DNA of 64,000 nt from Pseudomonas sp. TH43 (GCF_016650635.1 NZ_JAEKFI010000004.1:2216501-2280500), one strand, 5' to 3'; counted from the first letter of the stretch, positions 45,111 to 54,558 are shown. A program made the numbers and translations. Notes: a model not told the origin generated them from the sequence alone.

Positions 45111-45285
45111 CCCTCACCCCAGCCCTCTCCCAGAGGGAGAGGGGGCAGACCGAGTTGTCTGGCACTATCCATCGACCTGAAAGAATGTGTCGATTATGGA
45201 TTCGCTGAAGCTCACTCAAATCGGTGTAGCTCTTGAATATCCCCCAATCAGTTCCCTCTCCCTCCGGGAGAGGGCTAGGGTGAGA
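45111..45285. repeat. MITE-like repeat, copy 1
   Basis: CCCTCACCCCAGCCCTCTCCC at the left and GGGAGAGGGCTAGGGTGAG at the right are terminal inverted repeats. Each is followed inward by a small self-complementary CTCCC-rich hairpin. The 175-bp element shares internal sequence (ATCGACCTGAA, CGATTATGGATTC, AATAT near the right end) with the copy at 52683-52875, so the two are members of one mobile-like family without a coding gene. Confidence 0.8.
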
Positions 45286-45384
45286 GCCGCTCCTGCTGAA
45301 TGACCAATTTCTCGAAACCGCCCCCAATCCGCTCTTCTCTCCCTGTAAACTCCGCTATCTTTCGCCGACACTCAGGGAGCTCAA

Positions 45385-45993
45385 ATGTCCGGTTCGATCC
45401 TCTATATCCACGGTTTCAACAGCGCGCCGGCCTCGAAAAAGGCCTGCCAGCTGGTCGAGGTGATGGAACGGCTGGGTTTGAGCGAGCAACTGCGGGTTCC
45501 GGCCCTGCATCACCATCCGCGCGAAGCCATCGGTCAGTTGGAGCAAGCGATTGCCGAGCTGGGCAGCCCGCTGCTGGTGGGAAGCTCCCTCGGCGGCTAC
45601 TATGCGACTCACCTGGCCGAGCGCCATGGCCTGAAAGCCCTGCTGGTCAACCCTGCGGTCAGCCCACACCGGATGTTCGACGGCTATCTGGGCCCGCAGA
45701 AAAACCTGTATACCGATGAAACCTGGGAATTGACCCACGACCATGTGACGGCCTTGGCCGAACTGGAAGTGCCGGCGCCGCAGGACTCCCAGCGCTATCA
45801 GGTCTGGTTGCAGACCGGCGATGAAACACTGGACTATCGCCACGCCCAGCAGTACTACCGGGCCTGTGCCTTGCGCATCCAGGCCGGCGGCGATCACGGT
45901 TTTCAGGGTTTTGCCGGGCAATTGCCGGCGTTGCTGAGTTTTGCCGGCATTGGCGCCGATTTGTATCAGGCAATCGATTTCACCGCACTGTGA
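45385..45993 (+). CDS. yqiA: YqiA/YcfP family alpha/beta hydrolase (esterase)
   Basis: 202 residues. ILYIHGFNSAPASKKA is the oxyanion strand-loop. GSSLGGYYATHLAE gives the nucleophile Ser68, QTGDETLDYR the acid, and GGDHGFQGF the His. E. coli YqiA is an esterase acting on palmitoyl-CoA and p-nitrophenyl esters, encoded between cpdA and parE as here. RBS-like CAGGGAG precedes the ATG at 45385. Probably co-transcribed with parE, 41 nt downstream. Confidence 0.88.
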   Translation: MSGSILYIHGFNSAPASKKACQLVEVMERLGLSEQLRVPALHHHPREAIGQLEQAIAELGSPLLVGSSLGGYYATHLAERHGLKALLVNPAVSPHRMFDGYLGPQKNLYTDETWELTHDHVTALAELEVPAPQDSQRYQVWLQTGDETLDYRHAQQYYRACALRIQAGGDHGFQGFAGQLPALLSFAGIGADLYQAIDFTAL

Positions 45994-46034
45994 AGTCTTG
46001 CCCCTATTTCATGAATGACTGACGACGAGACCCT

Positions 46035-47942
46035 ATGGCCACTCCCAGCGCTAGCTCTTATAACGCCGACGCCATCGAAGTCCTCTCGGGCCTCGACCCG
46101 GTGCGCAAACGCCCCGGCATGTACACCGACACCAGTCGGCCGAACCACCTCGCCCAGGAAGTCATCGACAACAGCGTCGACGAAGCCCTGGCCGGCCACG
46201 CCAAATCGGTGCAGGTCATCCTGCACGCCGACCACTCGCTGGAAGTCAGCGACGACGGCCGTGGCATGCCGGTCGACATTCACCCGGAAGAGGGTGTTTC
46301 AGGCGTTGAGCTGATCCTCACCAAACTCCATGCGGGCGGCAAGTTTTCCAACAAGAACTACCAGTTCTCCGGCGGTCTGCACGGGGTAGGTATTTCGGTG
46401 GTCAACGCCTTGTCGACCGAAGTCCGGGTGCGCGTCAAGCGTGACGGCAACGAATACCAGATGACTTTCGCTGATGGCTACAAAGCCACCGAGCTGGAAA
46501 TCGTCGGCACTGTCGGCAAGCGCAACACCGGCACCAGCGTTTACTTTGCGCCGGACCCTAAATATTTCGATTCACCGAAATTCTCCATCAGCCGCCTCAA
46601 ACACGTGCTTAAGGCCAAGGCTGTTCTGTGCCCGGGCCTTTTGGTCAGTTTTGAAGACAAAGGCACCGGCGAGAAAATCGAATGGCATTACGAAGATGGC
46701 CTGCGTTCCTATCTGGTCGATGCGGTCAGCGAATTCGAGCGTCTGCCGAACGAACCGTTCTGCGGCGCCTTCGCCGGTAATAAAGAAGCGGTCGACTGGG
46801 CACTGCTGTGGCTGCCGGAAGGTGGCGACGCGGTGCAGGAAAGCTACGTCAACCTGATCCCGACGGCGCAGGGCGGTACTCACGTCAACGGTCTGCGTCA
46901 GGGCCTGCTCGACGCGATGCGCGAGTTCTGCGAATTCCGCAGCCTGCTGCCGCGCGGCGTCAAGCTGGCGCCGGAAGACGTTTGGGAGCGCATTGCTTTC
47001 GTCCTTTCGATGAAGATGCAGGAGCCGCAATTCTCCGGCCAGACCAAAGAGCGCTTGTCGTCCCGTGAAGCGGCGGCGTTCGTCTCCGGTGTGGTCAAGG
47101 ACGCCTTCAGCCTGTGGCTCAACGCCAATCCGGAAACCGGCTTGGCGCTGGCCGAACTGGCGATCAACAACGCCGGCCGTCGTCTCAAGGCGAGCAAAAA
47201 GGTCGAGCGCAAACGCGTCACCCAAGGGCCGGCACTGCCGGGCAAACTGGCTGACTGCGCCGGGCAGGACCCGATGCGTTCCGAACTGTTCCTGGTCGAA
47301 GGTGACTCCGCTGGCGGTTCCGCCAAGCAAGCGCGGGACAAAGAGTTCCAGGCGATCCTGCCGTTGCGCGGCAAGATCCTCAACACCTGGGAAGTCGACG
47401 GCAGCGAAGTGCTCGCCAGTCAGGAAGTACACAACATCGCCGTGGCTATCGGTGTCGATCCGGGCGCAGCCGACATGAGCCAACTGCGTTACGGCAAGAT
47501 CTGCATCCTCGCCGACGCCGACTCCGACGGTCTGCACATTGCGACGCTGCTCTGCGCCTTGTTCGTCCAGCATTTCCGCCCGTTGGTGGATGCCGGTCAC
47601 GTCTACGTCGCCATGCCGCCGCTGTACCGTATCGACCTTGGCAAAGAGATCTACTACGCCCTCGACGAAGCCGAGCGCGACGGGATTCTCGACCGTCTGG
47701 TCGCCGAGAAAAAACGCGGCAAACCGCAGGTCACCCGATTCAAAGGTCTGGGCGAAATGAACCCGCCGCAGTTGCGTGAAACCACCATGGACCCGAACAC
47801 TCGGCGTCTGGTGCAACTGACGCTGGGCGAAGACTTCGCCGAAACCTCGGAAATGATGGACATGCTGCTGGCGAAGAAACGCGCCGGTGACCGCAAGACC
47901 TGGCTCGAATCCAAAGGCAACCTCGCCGAGGTGCTGGCCTGA
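46035..47942 (+). CDS. parE: DNA topoisomerase IV subunit B
   Basis: ATPase subunit that with ParC unlinks replicated chromosomes. 635 residues. The GHKL ATPase has QEVIDNSVDEA (Asn46), SDDGRGMPV and GGLHGVGISVV. The transducer and Toprim domains follow, with the metal-site LFLVEGDSAGGSAKQARD and later DADSDGLH. The ATG at 46035 agrees with the family. parC follows after two small genes, so the topoisomerase IV subunits are in one run but not adjacent. Confidence 0.97.
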   Translation: MATPSASSYNADAIEVLSGLDPVRKRPGMYTDTSRPNHLAQEVIDNSVDEALAGHAKSVQVILHADHSLEVSDDGRGMPVDIHPEEGVSGVELILTKLHAGGKFSNKNYQFSGGLHGVGISVVNALSTEVRVRVKRDGNEYQMTFADGYKATELEIVGTVGKRNTGTSVYFAPDPKYFDSPKFSISRLKHVLKAKAVLCPGLLVSFEDKGTGEKIEWHYEDGLRSYLVDAVSEFERLPNEPFCGAFAGNKEAVDWALLWLPEGGDAVQESYVNLIPTAQGGTHVNGLRQGLLDAMREFCEFRSLLPRGVKLAPEDVWERIAFVLSMKMQEPQFSGQTKERLSSREAAAFVSGVVKDAFSLWLNANPETGLALAELAINNAGRRLKASKKVERKRVTQGPALPGKLADCAGQDPMRSELFLVEGDSAGGSAKQARDKEFQAILPLRGKILNTWEVDGSEVLASQEVHNIAVAIGVDPGAADMSQLRYGKICILADADSDGLHIATLLCALFVQHFRPLVDAGHVYVAMPPLYRIDLGKEIYYALDEAERDGILDRLVAEKKRGKPQVTRFKGLGEMNPPQLRETTMDPNTRRLVQLTLGEDFAETSEMMDMLLAKKRAGDRKTWLESKGNLAEVLA

Positions 47943-48931
47943 TGCGGTCTCGCTGGGCCTTGGCGTGTGCGTTGCTGCTGAGTGCGATGACGGTATCGGC
48001 CGAGCCGCTACAAGAGTTGCGCCTGCTGGCCGAACACCCGGTCGACGGCATGCGCGGCGGCAACCTGTCGGGGCTGGCGCTTTGCGGTAACGAGTTGTGG
48101 ACGGTGTCTGATCGCGATGATGATCAAATCTACCGTCTCGATACCCGCGATCAGGTTTGGCAGGCGGAAACCGTGCGCATCGATGTGCCGCCAGTACCGG
48201 ACAGCGGCTTGCCGTGGGGCTTGAGTTCGCGCACCTGGGCGGCTTCGTTCATTCGTGGCGGCGACCTCGATTTCGAAGGCATTAGCTGCGACAGCGCCGG
48301 CAATCGCTACATCGTCAGCGAAGCTCACGCGGCGGTACTGCAAGTGCCGCCGAGCGGGCCGGCGTCCTGGCTGAAAATCTCGCCAATGCTGGTGAAAGAA
48401 GCCCGCGCCAGCGGCATGTTGTTGCACTTCAACGCCCTGTTCGAAGGCTTGGCGATCAACCCGGCGGGTGATCAGTTATGGCTGGCTGCGGAGCGCGAGC
48501 GTCGCGGCCTGTTGAAGATAAAGCGTCAGCAAACGGTCTGGGATTGCGACGGTGCCTGCGTGCTGTTGAGCGAAGCGGGCGTTGAAATGCAGCCGCCGCA
48601 GTTTCCCAAGGCCCGCGCCGTAACGCGCGACTTCGCTGACCTGTCGCTGTTCAATGGCAAGCTGTTCACTCTTGAACGTAATGCGTTCCAGATTTGCCGC
48701 CGCGATGCGGTGACAGCCAAAGTCGAGCAGTGCTGGTCGTATGCCGAGGATGCCTTGCAGCCCCAGCGCCGTTATTCACAGGCCTATGGTCTGGCGGAAG
48801 CTCTGGTGGTGGACGCGCAGGGTGCGTGGATCGGCCTCGACAATAACGACGGTGCGCGTGCCGACGGTGAAAAGCGCCCGATCGTCTGGCGCTTTGCCGC
48901 GCCTGAGGGTGGCTGGAGCGCCAAACCGTGA
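47942..48931 (+). CDS. Secreted esterase-like protein of the phytase-like beta-propeller family
   Basis: 329 residues with a signal peptide (MRSRWALACALLLSAMTVSA). The mature part has the phytase-like domain pattern: NLSGLALCGNELWTVSDRDD, GGDLDFEGISCDSAGNRYIVSEAH, NALFEGLAINPAGDQLWLAAE and YGLAEALVVDAQGAWIGLDNND are successive beta-propeller blades. Cys pairs (Cys67/Cys114 region and later) fit an exported protein. The start overlaps parE's stop by one base (TGATG). Substrate is unknown; fixed placement between parE and parC is also seen in P. aeruginosa (PA4966). Confidence 0.8.
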   Translation: MRSRWALACALLLSAMTVSAEPLQELRLLAEHPVDGMRGGNLSGLALCGNELWTVSDRDDDQIYRLDTRDQVWQAETVRIDVPPVPDSGLPWGLSSRTWAASFIRGGDLDFEGISCDSAGNRYIVSEAHAAVLQVPPSGPASWLKISPMLVKEARASGMLLHFNALFEGLAINPAGDQLWLAAERERRGLLKIKRQQTVWDCDGACVLLSEAGVEMQPPQFPKARAVTRDFADLSLFNGKLFTLERNAFQICRRDAVTAKVEQCWSYAEDALQPQRRYSQAYGLAEALVVDAQGAWIGLDNNDGARADGEKRPIVWRFAAPEGGWSAKP

Positions 48932-49452
48932 GTCAGCAACCGCCGGGCAAACGCGCCGGTCGGGTTTTCATGATCCTGGCCTGGTGCGCGGCGCTGTTTC
49001 TGGCTACACGGTTTTTCGGCCAGTGGGAACAACGCCAGGAGAATCCGAACGTAGTCGTCAGTTCGGAGCAGGGCGAAGGTTTTATCGAAGTGAAACTGGC
49101 CAGCAACGCCCAAGGGCATTTTGTCGCCAGCGGTCAGATCAACGGTGAGCCGGTGGAGTTCATGCTCGACACCGGCGCGACTGACGTAGCGATCCCGGCG
49201 GATCTGGCCAAGCGCTTGAAGCTGGAAGAAGGTTTCGGTGTGACCCTGAGCACGGCCAATGGCCTGAGCCAGGGCTATCGTACAAAAATTGACCGCCTGC
49301 AACTGGGCGACATCGTGCTGCGGGATGTCCGCGCACTGGTGGCGCCGGGGCTGCATGGCGATCAGGTGCTGCTCGGCATGAGCGCACTGAACAAACTTGA
49401 ATTTACTCAGCGCGGTGGCACCATGCTGCTGCGCCAGACAACGAACCGATGA
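48928..49452 (+). CDS. Retropepsin-like clan AA aspartic protease, membrane-anchored
   Basis: 174 residues with one N-terminal membrane segment (FMILAWCAALFLATRFF), the rest periplasmic. The single active-site motif FMLDTGATDVAIP (Asp81) and the flap-like NGLSQGYRTKIDRLQLGDI identify the bacterial retropepsin-like group. Such proteins work as homodimers since they carry one catalytic Asp. GTG start overlapping the previous stop by 4 nt. No substrate can be named. Confidence 0.87.
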   Translation: MSQQPPGKRAGRVFMILAWCAALFLATRFFGQWEQRQENPNVVVSSEQGEGFIEVKLASNAQGHFVASGQINGEPVEFMLDTGATDVAIPADLAKRLKLEEGFGVTLSTANGLSQGYRTKIDRLQLGDIVLRDVRALVAPGLHGDQVLLGMSALNKLEFTQRGGTMLLRQTTNR

Positions 49453-49459
49453 GGCCTGC

Positions 49460-51724
49460 ATGAGCAATCCCCTTGATCTCAGCCTGGACGGTGTAGAACG
49501 CCGGTCGCTGGCTGACTTCACCGAAAGTGCCTACCTCAACTACTCCATGTACGTGATCATGGACCGTGCACTGCCGCATATCGGCGACGGTCTGAAACCG
49601 GTACAGCGTCGCATCATTTATGCGATGAGCGAGCTGGGGCTGGACGCCGATTCCAAGCACAAGAAATCGGCGCGTACCGTCGGTGACGTGCTCGGTAAGT
49701 TTCACCCGCACGGCGACTCGGCGTGCTACGAAGCGATGGTGCTGATGGCCCAGCCATTCAGCTATCGCTACACGCTGGTCGACGGCCAGGGTAACTGGGG
49801 TGCGCCGGACGATCCGAAGTCCTTCGCGGCCATGCGTTACACCGAAGCGCGCTTGTCGCGTTACTCCGAAGTGCTGCTCAGCGAGCTGGGCCAGGGCACC
49901 GCCGACTGGGGCCCGAACTTCGACGGCACCCTGCAGGAACCGCTGGTTCTGCCGGCGCGCCTGCCGAACATTCTGCTCAACGGCACCACCGGTATTGCCG
50001 TGGGCATGGCCACCGACGTGCCGCCGCACAACCTGCGTGAAGTCGCCACCGCTTGCGTACGCTTGCTCGATGAGCCGAAAGCCACGGTCGAGCAGCTCTG
50101 CGAACACATTCAGGGTCCGGACTATCCGACCGAAGCGGAAATCATCACGCCGCGCGCCGATCTGCTGAAAATGTACGAAACCGGCAAGGGTTCGGTGCGC
50201 ATGCGCGCCGTGTACCACGTCGAGGACGGCGACATCATCGTCACCGCGCTGCCGCACCAGGTATCCGGCGCCAAGGTGCTGGAACAGATCGCCGCGCTGA
50301 TGCAGGCGAAACCGTCGAAAGCCCCGCAGATCGCGGACCTGCGTGACGAATCCGACCACGAAAACCCGTGCCGCATCGTCATCATTCCGGTCAACAGCCG
50401 TGTTGATCACGAAGCGCTGATGCAGCACCTGTTCGCCAGCACCGAGCTGGAGTCGACCTATCGGGTCAACGTCAACATCATCGGTCTGGACGGCAAGCCG
50501 CAGCTGAAAAACCTCCGCGCCTTGCTGGTCGAATGGCTGGAATTCCGCGTGCAGACCGTGCGTCGCCGCCTGCAATTCCGCCTCGACAAGGTCGAGCGTC
50601 GCCTGCACCTGTTGGACGGTTTGTTGATCGCCTACCTCAATCTGGATGAAGTGATTCATATCATCCGTACCGAGGAACACCCGAAAGCCAAGCTGATCGA
50701 GCGTTTCGCCCTCAGCGAGATTCAGGCCGACTACATCCTCGACACCCGTCTGCGTCAGTTGGCGCGACTGGAAGAGATGAAGCTGCGCGACGAGCAAGAC
50801 GAACTGCTCAAGGAACAAGCCAAGCTGCAAGCCCTGCTGGGCAGCGAAGCCAAGCTCAAAAAACTGGTGCGCACCGAGCTGATCAAGGACGCCGAAACCT
50901 ATGGCGACGATCGCCGTTCGCCAATCGTCGAGCGCACCGAAGCCAAAGCGTTGACCGAGCACGATCTGCTGCCAAACGAGAAAGTCACCGTTGTGCTGTC
51001 GGAAAAGGGCTGGATTCGTTCGGCCAAGGGCCACGAGATCGACGCCACCGGGCTGTCGTACAAGGCTGGGGATGGCTTCAAGACCTCGGCGGCGGGGCGT
51101 TCCAACCAGTCTGCCGTGGTTATTGACTCCACCGGCCGCAGCTATTCGGTCGCCGCGCATACGCTGCCGTCGGCGCGTGGTCAGGGCGAACCGTTGACCG
51201 GTCGTCTGACACCGCCACCGGGCGCAACCTTCGAATGCGTGCTGATGCCTGAAGACGATGCGTTGTACGTGATCGCTTCCGATGCCGGTTACGGATTCGT
51301 GGTCAAAGGCGAGGACCTGCAGGCCAAGAACAAGGCCGGTAAAGCCCTGTTGAGTCTGCCGAACAACGCCAAGGTTATCGCGCCTCGCCCGGTAACTGAC
51401 CGCGAGAATGATTTGCTCGCTGCAGTGACAAGCGAGGGGCGCATGCTGGTCTTCAATATCAGCGATTTGCCGCAGTTGGCGAAGGGCAAGGGCAACAAGA
51501 TCATCGGTGTTCCGGGTGACCGTGTCGCCAGCCGTGAAGAGTTTGTCACGGACATTGCTGTCATCCCCGCAGGCGCTACGTTGATCCTGCAAGCGGGTAA
51601 ACGCCCTTACAAACTGAAAGCCGAGGACCTCGAACACTACAAAGGTGAGCGTGGACGTCGCGGGAATAAACTCCCGAGGGGCTTTCAGCGGGTTGATGCG
51701 CTGCTCGTCGAAAACCTCAATTAG
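49460..51724 (+). CDS. parC: DNA topoisomerase IV subunit A
   Basis: DNA-cleaving subunit of topoisomerase IV. 754 residues from the ATG at 49460 (MSNPLDLSLDGVERRSLADF). The winged-helix/tower has QRRIIYAMSELGL, the quinolone-determining region HPHGDSACYEAM with Ser87 and Glu91 (wild-type, susceptible residues), and the catalytic AMRYTEARLS (Tyr127). A coiled coil (about 380-500) and a C-terminal beta-propeller follow. A long antisense frame across it is a shadow. Confidence 0.97.
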   Translation: MSNPLDLSLDGVERRSLADFTESAYLNYSMYVIMDRALPHIGDGLKPVQRRIIYAMSELGLDADSKHKKSARTVGDVLGKFHPHGDSACYEAMVLMAQPFSYRYTLVDGQGNWGAPDDPKSFAAMRYTEARLSRYSEVLLSELGQGTADWGPNFDGTLQEPLVLPARLPNILLNGTTGIAVGMATDVPPHNLREVATACVRLLDEPKATVEQLCEHIQGPDYPTEAEIITPRADLLKMYETGKGSVRMRAVYHVEDGDIIVTALPHQVSGAKVLEQIAALMQAKPSKAPQIADLRDESDHENPCRIVIIPVNSRVDHEALMQHLFASTELESTYRVNVNIIGLDGKPQLKNLRALLVEWLEFRVQTVRRRLQFRLDKVERRLHLLDGLLIAYLNLDEVIHIIRTEEHPKAKLIERFALSEIQADYILDTRLRQLARLEEMKLRDEQDELLKEQAKLQALLGSEAKLKKLVRTELIKDAETYGDDRRSPIVERTEAKALTEHDLLPNEKVTVVLSEKGWIRSAKGHEIDATGLSYKAGDGFKTSAAGRSNQSAVVIDSTGRSYSVAAHTLPSARGQGEPLTGRLTPPPGATFECVLMPEDDALYVIASDAGYGFVVKGEDLQAKNKAGKALLSLPNNAKVIAPRPVTDRENDLLAAVTSEGRMLVFNISDLPQLAKGKGNKIIGVPGDRVASREEFVTDIAVIPAGATLILQAGKRPYKLKAEDLEHYKGERGRRGNKLPRGFQRVDALLVENLN

Positions 51725-51738
51725 GCGCCCTAGAGCGT

Positions 51739-51766
51739 TCGATCTACGATTTAACGCGTAGATCGA
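51739..51766 (+). terminator. Hairpin downstream of parC
   Basis: TCGATCTACG pairs perfectly with CGTAGATCGA around an 8-base loop, 15 nt past the parC stop. Only a short T-rich run follows (CGCTTTGG), so it is a weak or Rho-assisted end. Confidence 0.45.
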
Positions 51767-51898
51767 CGCTTTGGCGCTGGAGTCGGAACGCATATTCACG
51801 GATGATATGGCCTTTCCAAGCGCCGGCGTGGCCGAGCGTTCTTCATATTTATTGAGAATTTTCACTGTGGTCAGCCTTGTGGCGGCCACCTGGACGGG

Positions 51899-52615
51899 AT
51901 GATGACTGCTCTGCGCCTTCCACTTTTTTTGTTGCTCGCTGGCGTTCTTGGCCTGGCGGGTTGCAGCGTTCACCAGCCGGTGTCGCTGTATCAACTGGAC
52001 AGCGGAAGTCCGGTTCAGCCTGCGCAAAGCGCGGGTATGGCGGTTTTGTTGGGCCCGGTAGTCGTAGCCGATTACCTGCAACGTGAAACACTGCTGCAAC
52101 GTCAACCTGACGGCAGCCTGCAAGCGGCAACCGATGGTCGTTGGGCCGGCAGCCTTTCGTCGGATATCGATCAGTTGCTGATGCGTCAGGTGGCTGGTCA
52201 TCTGGACAGCCAACGAGTCGTGCTGGCGCCGGCTACTACCGGGTTCACTCCGGATGTGCAGGTATTGTTGACCATCACGCGTCTTGATTCCGGCGAGAAA
52301 CAACCGGCGATCCTCGATGCGCAATGGCGCTTGATCGACCGTCGTGGTCAGGTGCGTGATAACCGCATCATTCATCTGCAAGAGTTGCACGCGGGTAGCA
52401 CGGCTTCGCAGGTGCAGGCGCAAGGGATTTTGTTGCAGCGTCTGGCCGAGCAATTGTCGGTGGCGCTGAAACCGTTGGCCAATCAGCCACCCGTGGCTGA
52501 AGCACCACGTAAGTCGGCCCCGAAACCGGCCGCACCGGCGGCAGAAGCCGAGAAGCAGCCGAAGATACCGATGGCATCGCCGATTCGGACAGACATGGAA
52601 GTGTTCCGCTTCTAA
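51899..52615 (+). CDS. PqiC-like membrane-integrity lipoprotein
   Basis: 238 residues with lipoprotein signal MMTALRLPLFLLLAGVLGLAGC (Cys22). The mature part matches the PqiC/ABC-transport auxiliary family: YQLDSG, VLLGPVVVADYLQR, RWAGSLSSDIDQLLMRQVA and WRLIDRRGQVRDNRI. The C-terminal tail is Pro/Ala-rich and disordered. In enterics the PqiC group joins PqiAB in lipid transport between membranes, but no pqiAB genes are near here. The gene stands alone after parC, with its own terminator. Confidence 0.8.
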   Translation: MMTALRLPLFLLLAGVLGLAGCSVHQPVSLYQLDSGSPVQPAQSAGMAVLLGPVVVADYLQRETLLQRQPDGSLQAATDGRWAGSLSSDIDQLLMRQVAGHLDSQRVVLAPATTGFTPDVQVLLTITRLDSGEKQPAILDAQWRLIDRRGQVRDNRIIHLQELHAGSTASQVQAQGILLQRLAEQLSVALKPLANQPPVAEAPRKSAPKPAAPAAEAEKQPKIPMASPIRTDMEVFRF

Positions 52616-52636
52616 GCCTGGATCGAGACAAGACAG

Positions 52637-52660
52637 AGCCCGCCTTGTGCGGGCTTTGTT
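52637..52660 (+). terminator. Rho-independent terminator after the PqiC-like gene
   Basis: AGCCCGC (52637-52643) pairs with GCGGGCT (52649-52655) around CTTGT, followed by TTGTTGT. Confidence 0.8.
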
Positions 52661-52682
52661 GTGTCTGGGTTTAGACCAAAAG

Positions 52683-52875
52683 CCCCTCATCGGAACGCCG
52701 CCCGCCTAGCCCTCTCCCGGAGGGAGAGGGGACTGACCGATGTGTCTGGTGCTCTACATCGACCTGAACGATCCTGGCGATTATGGATTCACAGCGGGGC
52801 GTTCGAGTCGCTGCAGGTCTCCAATATTCCCGGATCGGTTCCTTCTCCCTTTGGGAGAGGGCTAGGGTGAGGGGG
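52683..52875. repeat. MITE-like repeat, copy 2
   Basis: About 190 bp, the same family as 45111-45285. The right end GGGAGAGGGCTAGGGTGAG is well kept; the left end retains CCTAGCCCTCTCCCGGAGGGAGAGGG but is shifted inside a less conserved tip. The internal GACCGATGTGTCTGGTGCT...ATCGACCTGAACGATC...GATTATGGATTCAC tract aligns with copy 1. Confidence 0.8.
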
Positions 52876-52889
52876 AAAGTGCAGGCAAC

Positions 52890-52925
52890 AAAAAAGCCCG
52901 CAGACAATCACTCGTCTGCGGGCTT
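52890..52925 (-). terminator. Terminator of the AhpA/YtjB-like gene
   Basis: On the minus strand AAGCCCGCAGAC (52925-52914) pairs with GTCTGCGGGCTT (52905-52894) around an eight-base loop, followed by a T-run (A-run 52890-52895 on the plus strand). Confidence 0.85.
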
Positions 52926-52945
52926 CTGTGTTTCAGGCCTGAGGC

Positions 52946-54460
52946 TTAAGCCCGGCGCTCATGCATCCGCGCCAGTTGCCGTTCCAGCATCGACGGATAA
53001 GGCTCCATCAACCGCTCAACGCAGCAAGCGCCTTCAGGGCTGGCAATCGGGCGGATCCGCGCACGTTGGCGGATCAATGCATCGTCGCCGATCTTGCGTT
53101 CAACCAGCAGCAGGTTGCGGCTGTGCTGCGACAAGGCCAGTGCGTCCTGCGCCGAATCGGTCAGCAGCAGATCAATCTGGCTCAGCCCAAACAGCTCATC
53201 GCCGAGGGTCAGGCCCAACTGCAATTGCAGGGTGATGCCACTGTCCGCGACTTCAATCTGCAGCTGATGGCCCAGCGCTCGCAGCAACTCGCCGCAGCAG
53301 ATCGCATTGGTCAGGTAATCGTCGCCGCTGTCTTCGGTGTGGAACAGCATCAGCGTGCTGCCATCGTTGAGGGTTTCGATTTCGCCCTGATACAGCGAAG
53401 CGGCCTGATCGAGGCAGTCGCGATAGCGCTCCAGCAACTCTTCCAGGCGTGCGCGCGGCAGACGGCGCAGTTGTTCCTGCGAGCCAAGTTGCACGGCCAG
53501 CACTGCGCTGTGTTGCGGAACACTTGGCGTGGCCTTGCGCAGCGTTGGTTGCGGGGGCTGGTCCAGCGATTCGTCGCGCAGATCGGCAAACGCATCGTCG
53601 TCTTCATCGTCTTCAACGGTGCTGACCACATGGCGTGGCGCCGGTTTTTGTGCGGCCATCGGACGGCTTTCGTCAAAGCTCGGATCGCGCAGGTTGCGCA
53701 CTTCGAACTCAGGCTCGTCGTCTTCTTCGAACTCGGGTTCCGGCTCAGGCTCAGGCTGTGGCGCTGGTTCCGGGGCGAAGTCGGCGTGCAGTTGCCGCGC
53801 CAGATCGCCGATCTCGTCCTGACGATCCGTGCCCGGCGTGTATTCATCGATATTGCGCAGCCAGACGCGCAATTGCAGCAGCGGCGTCGACAGGTAACGC
53901 CCCATGCGCAGGCTCAAGGCCAGCGACAGCGCCAACAGAATCGCACTGAGGATGCCCATGCTTTGCAGGCTGATGGTCATCGGCTGCTGGAACTGATCCA
54001 TGTCGAGGCTGATGCGCAGTTGCCCGGCGGTCACGTCCTGGAAAGTGATCTTGCTCTCGTACATGCCTTCGGCTTCGCCCAGCAGGCTGTGCTTGGGGCG
54101 CTGACCGGATTCGGCGAGGATGCGGTTATCCACGCTATAGATCGCCGCGTGGGCCACCAGTTTGTTCTTGGTCAGGTTATTGAGCAGCACGTTGAGGCTG
54201 AGGATGTCGTTGGACACCAACAGCTCCGTGGCGGAGGTGGCGGTCTGCGTGGTCAGGCTTTCGCCCAGCGCATCGGCCTGCTCGTGCATGGCCTGCTTGA
54301 ATTGCAAACCCATCACGCCGGCATAGATGACCAGGGCCAGAGCGACCAGGATCACGTTATGGCTGGCAATGCGCAATGCAATCGGTACACGGCGATGGCG
54401 CAGTGCACGGAAGATCAGCAGGAAGAAGTTATCGGTTTTAACTGGCGTGGGCCGGTTCAC
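52946..54460 (-). CDS. AhpA/YtjB (Smp)-like inner membrane protein, HAMP plus degenerate cyclase-like domain
   Basis: 504 residues. An N-terminal YtjB-type sensor has two membrane segments (about 30-50 and 165-185) around a periplasmic loop. A HAMP-like linker follows with LSTPLLQLRVWLRNIDEYTPGTDRQDEIGDLA. An acidic, Pro/Glu-rich linker (EPAPQPEPEPEPEFEEDDEP) leads to a C-terminal domain resembling a class III nucleotide cyclase without catalytic metal residues (residues ~330-450). It lies divergent to serB, the same pairing as in E. coli (smp-serB). Its task is unknown. It is monocistronic, with promoter at 54496-54523 and terminator at 52890. Confidence 0.75.
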   Translation of the reverse strand: MNRPTPVKTDNFFLLIFRALRHRRVPIALRIASHNVILVALALVIYAGVMGLQFKQAMHEQADALGESLTTQTATSATELLVSNDILSLNVLLNNLTKNKLVAHAAIYSVDNRILAESGQRPKHSLLGEAEGMYESKITFQDVTAGQLRISLDMDQFQQPMTISLQSMGILSAILLALSLALSLRMGRYLSTPLLQLRVWLRNIDEYTPGTDRQDEIGDLARQLHADFAPEPAPQPEPEPEPEFEEDDEPEFEVRNLRDPSFDESRPMAAQKPAPRHVVSTVEDDEDDDAFADLRDESLDQPPQPTLRKATPSVPQHSAVLAVQLGSQEQLRRLPRARLEELLERYRDCLDQAASLYQGEIETLNDGSTLMLFHTEDSGDDYLTNAICCGELLRALGHQLQIEVADSGITLQLQLGLTLGDELFGLSQIDLLLTDSAQDALALSQHSRNLLLVERKIGDDALIRQRARIRPIASPEGACCVERLMEPYPSMLERQLARMHERRA

Positions 54461-54495
54461 TGAGCTCGGCTCTTTTGTCCGTGAAGTTGACGCGC

Positions 54496-54523
54496 AGTAT
54501 AGCGACAGGCCCTAGACCGGCAA
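54496..54523 (-). promoter_or_regulatory. Promoter of the AhpA/YtjB-like gene
   Basis: Minus strand -35 TTGCCG (54523-54518), 16-bp spacer, -10 TATACT (54501-54496), about 30 nt before the ATG at 54460. Confidence 0.6.
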
Positions 54524-54558
54524 AGCGCTCGCGGTGCCCGATGGTCACTGAAAGTGGG

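Noticed and set aside
49679..49840. Quinolone-resistance substitution in ParC
   Set aside because: Residues 87 and 91 are Ser and Glu, the usual susceptible state.
49403..52690. 1095-codon minus-strand frame opposite parC and the PqiC-like gene
   Set aside because: Spans two certain genes on the other strand and the intergenic hairpins; no domain and no ribosome binding site.
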